Shown piece after piece: positions 38,691 to 45,327 of a stretch of DNA of 64,000 nucleotides. The DNA is taken from positions 62,001-126,000 of the forward strand of contig NZ_FNET01000022.1 of assembly GCF_900100275.1 (NCBI RefSeq). Direction: 5' to 3'. Position numbers and translations under genes: made by a program. Within the stretch, counting starts at the first letter, position 1; every line of letters begins with the position of its first letter. Source of the DNA: Lentzea albidocapillata subsp. violacea (GTDB lineage Bacteria; Actinomycetota; Actinomycetes; Mycobacteriales; Pseudonocardiaceae). The notes under the pieces are model-generated. The model was not told the DNA's origin and did no database searches. It saw only the letters and a program-made list of their open reading frames with translations.

Positions 38691-39206
38691 TCAGCTCGCG
38701 TTGATGTCGATGCAGGAGTAGAACGCCATCGCGGTGTCGCCGATGTTCCACACGGCCAGGACCTTGTGCCTGCCGGGCGACCCCACGTTCACGGTGTGCT
38801 GCACGTTGGCCGGCGGCTGCTGGTTGTTGCCGCTGAACGTCGCGACCTTGCGGCCGTCGACGAAGTAGTCGTAGTCACGCGTGCGGTGCCGCGCGGTGAA
38901 CGTCCAGTTGAACGTCACGGAACGGCCGGTGTTGTGGACCCTCCACCCCTTGTTGTCGTTGCTCAGCTCGGAGAACTGCGACAGGTTGGCGTGACAGCTC
39001 TGCAGACCCTTGGGGCCCTCGACCGACTGCGGTTCGTACTGGATGGCGCCGCAGGAGATCGTGCGGGCGGCGCACTGCGCCTGACGGCTGGCAGGAGAGT
39101 TCACGTAGCCGTGCGCGAACGCCGTGCCGCTGGGGAGTGCCACGACGATCAACGGTGCAGCGAGAACGCCGGCCATGGCGGCCGTAACCTTACGTCCAAT
39201 CTTCAT
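38691..39206 (-). CDS. AA10 lytic polysaccharide monooxygenase (chitin-binding)
   Basis: A 171-residue single-domain LPMO. The signal peptide ends ...SGTAFA, leaving His32 (HGYVNSPASRQAQC) as the mature N-terminus and first copper ligand; the second His is His107 in TFTARHRTRDYDYF. The conserved surface piece NDNKGWRVHNTG and the ending FYSCIDINAS complete an AA10 fold with two disulphides. It oxidatively cleaves crystalline chitin, or possibly cellulose; the small size and sequence suggest chitin. No extra binding module is present. A DasR-like palindrome lies 55 bp upstream of the start, tying it to N-acetylglucosamine sensing. Confidence 0.92.
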   Translation of the reverse strand: MKIGRKVTAAMAGVLAAPLIVVALPSGTAFAHGYVNSPASRQAQCAARTISCGAIQYEPQSVEGPKGLQSCHANLSQFSELSNDNKGWRVHNTGRSVTFNWTFTARHRTRDYDYFVDGRKVATFSGNNQQPPANVQHTVNVGSPGRHKVLAVWNIGDTAMAFYSCIDINAS

Positions 39207-39258
39207 GTGTCTTCCTTTGCCTTGATGTGCGTACTCCCGTTACATCGCGGCGGCGACT

Positions 39259-39274
39259 GAAGGTCTAGACCATA
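39259..39274. promoter_or_regulatory. DasR-responsive element (dre) upstream of the LPMO
   Basis: GAAGGTCTAGACCATA has the perfect palindromic core GGTCTAGACC (39262-39271), the centre of the dre consensus ACTGGTCTAGACCAGT recognised by the GntR-family repressor DasR. It lies 55-65 bp upstream of the LPMO ATG at 39206, suitable for repression relieved by GlcN-6-phosphate. Confidence 0.7.
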
Positions 39275-39615
39275 CCGCGCGTAATCACGACGCCACAAGA
39301 CGTGTCTGACAGATCAGTCAGGTTGTCCTGTCCGGACGAACTTGCCGGTGTCCGGAGGCACTTGTCAGGGCCGGTGAGGTTGCTGTGCTCGCGCCGCCCC
39401 GAGAGAGTTCCGGCGCGTCGGAGCTTGATCATTCCCTGGCGTGGCGCCGATGGTGCCGGCCGGGCGGTCGGCGTGACGCAGTCCGGTGCCCCGCTCCGCG
39501 CGGGAGCAGGCAACCGCCGGGCGGCTTCTCCTCGAACGCACTCTTTGTGGTCGATTCGGCCGTAACGGCGATGGCTTGGTCGGCGAGCCTGTTGGTGTAG
39601 CCGGGAGGTGGACCG
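39275..39615. other. Intergenic region between LPMO and IclR gene
   Basis: These 341 bp hold no convincing gene. Translations of both strands give only Arg- and Pro-rich frames. I see repeats of the type GTCCGGA and CTTGCCGGTGTCCGG around 39325-39360 and a lower-GC patch near 39550-39590 that may contain the promoter for the IclR gene. GGGAGGTGG at 39602-39610 is its ribosome site. Confidence 0.4.
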
Positions 39616-40356
39616 TTGCACATCGATGACCATCCGGGGCGCGACGGGGGCGCCGTCCGTGGGCGTGGCGTGCTCGAAGGCGGATTTCGGCTCCTCGACC
39701 TTCTCTCCCGTGCCGAGGGCGGGATGGGGTTGTCACGGCTCGCCCGCGAGTCCGGCCTGCCCAAGGCCACCGTGTATCGGCTGGTGGAGCAGTTGGTGCA
39801 GCTGGGCGCGGTGCAGAGGTACCGCGAGCGCTACTTCGTCGGGCACCTGCTGTCCCGTCTGGGCACCGCCTGGCAGCCATTCCCTGGGTTGCAGCGAGCC
39901 GCGCGCGAACCGGTGCGGCTGTTGTCGGCCCTGACGTCGACCGCGGTCGTGGTGACCGTGCTGCACGATGACCGTGTCCGGGTCGTCGTCGGCACCCGTG
40001 GCCTGGTCATGGACCTACCCCGAATCCACCCGGCCGACGAGTTCCCCGTCACCACGGCGACCGGCAAGGTGCTCCTGCTGGCCGGTGCACCCGCGGCCGA
40101 GGACGTGCCTGCCGGACTTCCAGCCGACGAGTGGCGGCGGGCGCGCGAGGAGTTCCGCCGCACCGGATCGGTGGTCGTCGACCGGCACGAGGTCGTCGCC
40201 GGGATGTGCTGCGTGGCCGCACCGGTTCGCCGGGCGGACGGCACGCTTCTCGCCGCGGTCGGCGCGATGGCGGTGAAGGAGCACGTGCCGCCAGGCCTGG
40301 ACAACCTGGTACGGCGGGCGTCCCTGGAGATCACCCGCAATCTCCAAGCCGGGTGA
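39616..40356 (+). CDS. IclR family transcriptional regulator
   Basis: A 246-residue regulator. The N-terminal winged helix has GVLEGGFRLLDLLSRAEGGMGLSRLARESGLPKATVYRLVEQL, and the C-terminal ligand domain runs from about 85 to 240 with FPVTTATGKVLLLAGAP and MCCVAAPVRRADGTLLAAVGAM, typical of IclR effector domains. TTG 39616 follows GGGAGGTGG by about 6 nt. It may control the AbfB-domain gene 86 bp downstream or the divergent LPMO; both targets are guesses. Members usually sense small aromatic or aliphatic acids. Confidence 0.82.
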   Translation: MHIDDHPGRDGGAVRGRGVLEGGFRLLDLLSRAEGGMGLSRLARESGLPKATVYRLVEQLVQLGAVQRYRERYFVGHLLSRLGTAWQPFPGLQRAAREPVRLLSALTSTAVVVTVLHDDRVRVVVGTRGLVMDLPRIHPADEFPVTTATGKVLLLAGAPAAEDVPAGLPADEWRRAREEFRRTGSVVVDRHEVVAGMCCVAAPVRRADGTLLAAVGAMAVKEHVPPGLDNLVRRASLEITRNLQAG

Positions 40357-40441
40357 CCCGGTCCGCTCAGCGAACCGTTCGGTTTCCCGGGGCGGGCACG
40401 GCGACGGACCCTTCCGACACCCACGTGAAGGGAGAACTCCG

Positions 40442-40963
40442 ATGACGCACCAAGGGAACTACCCGTCGCTTTCCCTCCAGTCGTACAACTACCCGACCAG
40501 GTACATCCGTCACCGCCACTTTCTCGGCGAGCTGACCGAGATCTCGACCGACCTCGACAAGAACGACGCCACCTTCCTCGGGGGACGCGGCGACCGCAAC
40601 CCGGTCGTCGGTGAGAGTGTGGCGTTCGAGGCGTGCAACTGGCGGAGGTTCTACCTGCGGCACCAGGACTTCGTCGTCAAGCTCCACGAGGAGCACCTCG
40701 TCATCGATCCCGACCGGCCACCGACCTACCGCACCCCCGAATCCGGCCTGTTCTACGCCGACGCCGGTTTCCGTCTCGTACCTGGGCTGGCGGACTCGAC
40801 ATGCGTGTCGATCCGATCGGTGAACTACCCCGACCGCTACCTCCGCCACCGCGGCTTCAAGCTCTACCTGGAACCCGCGAACGACGACCTGGCCCGCGCC
40901 GATGCAACCTTCCGCATCACCGACGGACTGGTCCCCGGACCACCCCGCCCCGACATTCGGTGA
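40442..40963 (+). CDS. AbfB (CBM42-like) beta-trefoil protein
   Basis: A 173-residue protein consisting of a single arabinofuranosidase-B-type beta-trefoil. The three lobes each carry the characteristic N-Y-x-x-R-Y/F-I/L-R-H pattern: SYNYPTRYIRHRHF, CNWRRFYLRHQDF and SVNYPDRYLRHRGF, with NDATF and ADATFRI closing the lobes. The family binds arabinose side chains of arabinoxylan, or arabinofuranose of actinobacterial wall glycans. No signal peptide and no catalytic domain are present, so it is probably cytosolic or released on lysis. GGGAG before ATG 40442 gives a good ribosome site. It follows the IclR gene. Confidence 0.8.
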   Translation: MTHQGNYPSLSLQSYNYPTRYIRHRHFLGELTEISTDLDKNDATFLGGRGDRNPVVGESVAFEACNWRRFYLRHQDFVVKLHEEHLVIDPDRPPTYRTPESGLFYADAGFRLVPGLADSTCVSIRSVNYPDRYLRHRGFKLYLEPANDDLARADATFRITDGLVPGPPRPDIR

Positions 40964-41132
40964 ACCCCTGACCGGCCAACTCCAGCCGGACGGGACAGGT
41001 CCGGTGGGAACCACCGTCTCGGCAGGCTGCCGGTGGAAATCGGTGTTCGCGCAGTTCAAACCGGTTTGTGTGCGGTATTGCATTTCTCGGGCGACGATTG
41101 TTCGCATTGCCGCCGCTTCTAGAATCGCGCGC

Positions 41133-43157
41133 ATGTGGTGGTCGGTGGACTCGCGAACTCGTCTGGTGGGACGAGAGCGGGAACTGACCACCGTGCGACG
41201 GTTGCTGCGGCGGCACCGGCTGGTGACGCTCGTCGGGCCCGGCGGGGCGGGGAAGTCGAGGCTGGCGGCCGAACTGAGCCTCGGCGCCGCCGTCGTCGAA
41301 CTGGAGCCCGTGCGCCGGCCGGACCTGCTGTGGCACGTGATCGCGTTCTCGCTGAACGTGTGGGAGGAGCCGGGTTCGGCGCTGCGCGAGACCGTGCGGC
41401 GCGCACTGGCCGATCACCGCGTCCTGGTGTTGGACAACTGCGAGCACCTGATCCACGAGGCCGCCTCGGCGGTGGCGGAGCTGCTCGCCGCGTGCCCGCG
41501 CCTGCGCGTCCTGGTGACCAGCCGCGAACCCCTCGACCTGGCCGGGGAGATGTGCGTCGAGGTCGGCCCGCTGTCTCCGGCCGACGCGCGGCAGTTGTTC
41601 GTGGACTGCGGCGGTGCCCCGGAACTCGCCGGCTCGGTGCGGGACCACCTGCCGCTGGCGATCGCACTCGCCGCGGCCCGCACCGACGTGCCCGCCCGCC
41701 ACCGCACGCTCGACGCCGTGATCAGGTGGAGCTACGACCTGCTGGCGCCGGTCGAGCAGTCCGCGTTGCGCAGGCTCTCCTCGCTGATCGGCGACTTCGA
41801 CCTGAACCTGGCCGCCGCGGTGTGCGGCGACCGGGCGGACGTCGTGCAGCTGATGGCCTCGTTGCGCGCCAAGTCCTTGGTGGTGCGCACGCCGTCGTCG
41901 TCGGGCGCGCGGTTCCGGCTGCTCGAGTCGATCCGCCTGTTCGGCCTGGCGCGGCTGGAGGAGAGCGGCGAGACGGACGCGACGTTCGACCTGCTGGTCG
42001 ACTCGCTGACCGGAACCATCCAGTCCATCTCGGCGGCCCCGGTGGTCACGGCCGGGATGGACACGTGGCTGGCGAGCCAGGAACACCAGCTGCTGCAGGC
42101 CGCGGGACGCGTCCCGCGCACCGACCCGCGCCACACGTGGCTCGTCGCGGGCATCGTGCACGTCTGGTACCTGCACCGTTCCTACCACGAGGCGATGCGC
42201 CTGGCGTCCACCGCCCTGGCGCACGGCCCGCTGACGTCCCACGCGGAGTTGCTGCTCTTCCGCGCGGTGTGGTTGGCCGGCTTCACCGGCGACGAGGCGG
42301 CCGCGCTGCGGTACGCGGAGGCCCTCGTCGCACACCCGGCCATGAGCCGGCCGGCCTGGGAGGCCCGCGGGTGGAACACCCTGGGCTACGCGCGAGGGAT
42401 CAACTCCGACCTCGCCGGCGCCCACACCGCCAACGAACGGTCGGTGGCAGCGGCGCGGTTCCTGGGCGACCCGGAACTGCTGATGACGTTCCTGAACAAC
42501 CACGCCTGGCTCCTGATGCGGCTGAACGACCTGACCGCCGCCCTCGCGGCCGCACTGGAATCGCTGTCACTCGGCGTCCTGGACGGCTTCCGCCTGATGG
42601 CCTCCCGGCACACCGCGGGCGTGATCGCGCTGGCGGCGAACGACGTCGACCAGGCCGAGCACCACTTCACGACCGCCCTGCGCGTAGGAGCCCTCGCAGC
42701 CGTCTCGGAAGCAGGCCTGCTCGAAGGACTGGGCATCGTGGCGGCACACCGGGGCGACGCCGACCGCGCCGTGGTGCTGCTGGCCGCTGCGGCCGCCACC
42801 CGCCGGACACGGGGCTCACGGCAGGAAGAACCCTGGAACCGCATGGTGGCGGACGCACGCGAGCTGGCGCTGTCCGCCGCCGGACCACGGCGGGCGTCGC
42901 GGGCCTGGTCGCTGGGGGAGCGGCTCGACCACGCCGGGCTGCTCGCGTACGTGAGCACGCCGCGGCAGCACGGACCGCTGACCGCGCGGCAGCGGGAGAT
43001 CGCCGACCTCGTGGCGGACGGGCTGACCAACACCGAGATCGCGGTGCGGCTGGGGATCTCGGTCGCGACCGTGCGGTCGCACGTGACGCAGATGCTGTCG
43101 CGGCTGGGGTTGAGCTCGCGGACCCAGCTGGCGGCGCGGACGGCGAGGGCGCGGTGA
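41133..43157 (+). CDS. LuxR family STAND-ATPase regulator
   Basis: A 674-residue regulator. Walker A GPGGAGKS is at 35-42, with VLVLDNCEHL (Walker B) and VTSREPLDLAG (sensor), then helical and TPR-like repeats from about 290 to 600, and a LuxR HTH at the end (LTARQREIADLVADGLTNTEIA and ATVRSHVTQMLSRLGL). ATG 41133 gives the family start RLVGRERELTTVRRLL; upstream in-frame codons are rejected. STAND regulators act as ATP-driven switches, oligomerising on a signal sensed by the TPR part. It lies 52 bp upstream of a second, shorter regulator of the same class, whose ATPase domain is clearly related. Targets unknown. Confidence 0.85.
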   Translation: MWWSVDSRTRLVGRERELTTVRRLLRRHRLVTLVGPGGAGKSRLAAELSLGAAVVELEPVRRPDLLWHVIAFSLNVWEEPGSALRETVRRALADHRVLVLDNCEHLIHEAASAVAELLAACPRLRVLVTSREPLDLAGEMCVEVGPLSPADARQLFVDCGGAPELAGSVRDHLPLAIALAAARTDVPARHRTLDAVIRWSYDLLAPVEQSALRRLSSLIGDFDLNLAAAVCGDRADVVQLMASLRAKSLVVRTPSSSGARFRLLESIRLFGLARLEESGETDATFDLLVDSLTGTIQSISAAPVVTAGMDTWLASQEHQLLQAAGRVPRTDPRHTWLVAGIVHVWYLHRSYHEAMRLASTALAHGPLTSHAELLLFRAVWLAGFTGDEAAALRYAEALVAHPAMSRPAWEARGWNTLGYARGINSDLAGAHTANERSVAAARFLGDPELLMTFLNNHAWLLMRLNDLTAALAAALESLSLGVLDGFRLMASRHTAGVIALAANDVDQAEHHFTTALRVGALAAVSEAGLLEGLGIVAAHRGDADRAVVLLAAAAATRRTRGSRQEEPWNRMVADARELALSAAGPRRASRAWSLGERLDHAGLLAYVSTPRQHGPLTARQREIADLVADGLTNTEIAVRLGISVATVRSHVTQMLSRLGLSSRTQLAARTARAR

Positions 43158-43209
43158 GTGGGCGTGCCGCATCCGCTGGCTGTGGTGAGACCCGCCCAGG
43201 CGGTACCTC

Positions 43210-44334
43210 ATGAAGTGTGAGGAGTGCGGCACCAAGCTGACCACCACCGCCAAGTACTGCTCCGGCGCGTGTCGTCAGCGCGCCTACCGCAAACGTGCCC
43301 GCGACGTAGTCCCCGCCTCGCCGCGCCTCGACACGTTCGCGGGCCGCACCACCGAGCTGGCCGAGGTCACCACCCTGCTGGCGCGCAACAGGATCGTCAC
43401 CGTCACCGGACCGCCCGGGGTCGGCAAGTCGCGGCTCGTGCACGAGGTGATCGCGAACCGGCAGCACGTCCTGCTGTTAGAACTGGCGGACGTCACCAGG
43501 GTCCCGGACCTGCTCGCCGACGCGCCGCGGCCCGGTCTGCTGGTGCTGGACGGCTGCGAGCACGTGCTGGCCGGCTGCGCGCACCTTATCGCCGCGCACC
43601 CCTCGCTCCGCGTCCTCGCGACCAGCCACGAGCCGCTGCACGTGCCGGGGGAGCAGGTGTACCGGCTGAAGCCGCTCGGCGCGCGCGACGCCAAGCGGTT
43701 GTTCGTCGACCGGGCGGTGGCGCTCGACAGCGAGTTCGACGGGAACGCCGCGCTGCTGGACGTCGTGTGCGCGCGGCTGGACCGGTTGCCGCTGGCGCTC
43801 GAACTCGCGGCACGGCTGGTGCGCGTGCTGACGCTGGAGGAGATCGTGGCACGGCTGGACGACCGGTTCGCCGTCCTCACCACGGGACCTCGGGACGCTC
43901 CGGCGCACCACCGGTCGCTGCGCGCCGCGTTCGACCGCGGCTACGAGTTGCTGACCGAGGCCGAGAAGGTCGCGCTGCACCGGTTCGCGCTGGTGCCGGG
44001 GACCGTCGGGCAGGAGATGGCGGAGCGGCTGCGGTCGCGGTCACTGCTCGAACCCGACTTCACGATGCTCGAGTCGGTCCGGCAGTTCGCGTTGCCGGGG
44101 GTGTCGGTCACGACGGCACGCCCGCAGGCCGAACCGGAGGAGGCCGCGCTCTCGTGGCGTGACGAACGGCTGCTGCGCGTCGCCGCGATGGTCGCGGAAG
44201 GCCTGACGAACAAGCAGATCGCGGACGGGCTGCACGTGTCGCTGCGGACCGTGGAGGCGGACGTGCGCGACCTCAAGTCCGTGCTGGGTGTGCGCTCGCG
44301 CGCCCAGATCGCCGCCTGGACCACGCGGGCGTGA
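43210..44334 (+). CDS. Zinc-ribbon / STAND ATPase / LuxR HTH regulator (compact)
   Basis: A 374-residue regulator with an unusual order: a four-Cys N-terminal motif (CEEC 3/6 and CSGAC 17/21) followed by RQRAYRKRARD, like the small zinc finger that heads some actinobacterial proteins; a STAND ATPase with Walker A GPPGVGKS (67-74), VLDGCEHVLAG and LATSHEPLHVPG; then, with no TPR array, a LuxR HTH (RVAAMVAEGLTNKQIADGLHVSLRTVEADV). The missing sensor repeats suggest that the zinc finger or a partner protein senses the signal. It may act with the full-length regulator just upstream. The good ATG at 43210 keeps the cysteines. Confidence 0.8.
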   Translation: MKCEECGTKLTTTAKYCSGACRQRAYRKRARDVVPASPRLDTFAGRTTELAEVTTLLARNRIVTVTGPPGVGKSRLVHEVIANRQHVLLLELADVTRVPDLLADAPRPGLLVLDGCEHVLAGCAHLIAAHPSLRVLATSHEPLHVPGEQVYRLKPLGARDAKRLFVDRAVALDSEFDGNAALLDVVCARLDRLPLALELAARLVRVLTLEEIVARLDDRFAVLTTGPRDAPAHHRSLRAAFDRGYELLTEAEKVALHRFALVPGTVGQEMAERLRSRSLLEPDFTMLESVRQFALPGVSVTTARPQAEPEEAALSWRDERLLRVAAMVAEGLTNKQIADGLHVSLRTVEADVRDLKSVLGVRSRAQIAAWTTRA

Positions 44335-44383
44335 ACCGGAGGCGGCGCTAGGCCGTACGTCCGGGCAGGAGGTGAGGAGCCGA

Positions 44384-44857
44384 ATGCGCATCCTCGGACT
44401 GCTGCTAGGGATCCTGCTGCTCGCCGGCTGCGCGGAGAAGGCGCCGGCGCCCGAGAAGTTCCAATTCACCGCCAAGACCCTGGAGGGCGCGGAGTTCCGC
44501 GGCGACAAGCTCGTCGGCCAGCCCGCCGTGCTCTGGTTCTGGACGCCGTGGTGCCCGGCGTGCAACGCCGAGGCGGAGACGGTCGAGGCGCTGGCCAAGC
44601 GGCACGGCAAGGTCCAGTTCGTCGGTGTCGCGGCGGAGGACCAGCTCGACGCGATGAAGAAGTTCGTGAGTGACCACAGGATGTCCGCCTTCCCCCACCT
44701 GGCGGACCTGGACGGCGCGGTGTGGAAGCGGTTCGGCGTCACCGCGCAGCCGACGTTCGCGTTCGTGGGCGCCGACGGCTCCGTGGAACTGCTCACCGGC
44801 TCGCCCACCGAGGAGCAGCTGGACCAGCGAGTTTCCTCTTTGGTACCAAAGACTTGA
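44384..44857 (+). CDS. TlpA/ResA-like thioredoxin lipoprotein
   Basis: A 157-residue lipoprotein with lipobox LLLAGC (Cys16). The thioredoxin fold has FWTPWCPACNAEAETVEAL with the active-site WCPAC, FVGVAAEDQLDAMKKFV, and VTAQPTFAFVGADG with the cis-Pro. This matches the extracytoplasmic DsbE/Mpt53-type proteins of actinobacteria, which form or reduce disulphides in exported proteins. ATG 44384 follows AGGAGGTGAGGAG. It is transcribed after the LuxR regulators by 50 bp but is probably independent. Several secreted proteins nearby carry disulphides. Confidence 0.85.
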   Translation: MRILGLLLGILLLAGCAEKAPAPEKFQFTAKTLEGAEFRGDKLVGQPAVLWFWTPWCPACNAEAETVEALAKRHGKVQFVGVAAEDQLDAMKKFVSDHRMSAFPHLADLDGAVWKRFGVTAQPTFAFVGADGSVELLTGSPTEEQLDQRVSSLVPKT

Positions 44858-45013
44858 TCCCGGTGACATCGCCGGGTCGGCTGGTATCACCGTCTTCTCG
44901 GTAGAAAGTCCCTGTGCTGTCGGGACCAAGGCCTGGTTCGGCGTCGCGATCGGAAACGTACCGTCGAACCGGCCACGTGGCGATGCCGCATGGCCTTGAG
45001 GAGGCAGGTGTCG

Positions 45014-45304
45014 ATGGACTACATCCAGGTCTCGCTCGCGGAGGCCATTCCCGAGCAGGCCAGGGACTACGCGTCCGCTCGGATCGGCTCGCTGGACCGC
45101 TACGCGCCGGATCACGTCGACTTCGCGTGGGTCAACCTGACCTCGGACAGGTCCGTGATCCACGCGCACGCCCGGCTCGACCTGAAGTGGGTCGAGGTGC
45201 AGGCGTACGCGGAGGGTGACACGGTCACCGAGGTGATCGACCTGGTGCGGGAACGCATGCGCCGCCAGCTCGTCTCGATGCACGGCGTGCTCGCGCACAA
45301 CTGA
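45014..45304 (+). CDS. HPF/RaiA-like single-domain protein
   Basis: A 96-residue protein resembling the N-terminal S30AE domain of ribosome hibernation factors: ARDYASARIGSLDRYAPDHVDFAWVNL, HAHARLDLKWVEVQAYAEGDTVTEVIDLVRERMRRQL, with beta-alpha-beta-beta-beta-alpha order. It lacks the C-terminal dimerisation tail of long HPF, so it would resemble short HPF/YfiA-type factors or the accessory dormancy-linked proteins of actinobacteria. ATG 45014 follows GAGGAGG by 8 nt; GTG 45008 is possible. It is convergent with the rifampicin-phosphotransferase-like gene. The upstream 156 bp carry a GTCCC/GGGAC inverted repeat. Confidence 0.65.
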   Translation: MDYIQVSLAEAIPEQARDYASARIGSLDRYAPDHVDFAWVNLTSDRSVIHAHARLDLKWVEVQAYAEGDTVTEVIDLVRERMRRQLVSMHGVLAHN

Positions 45305-45327
45305 CCACGGCGGACGGGCGGGTGGGT

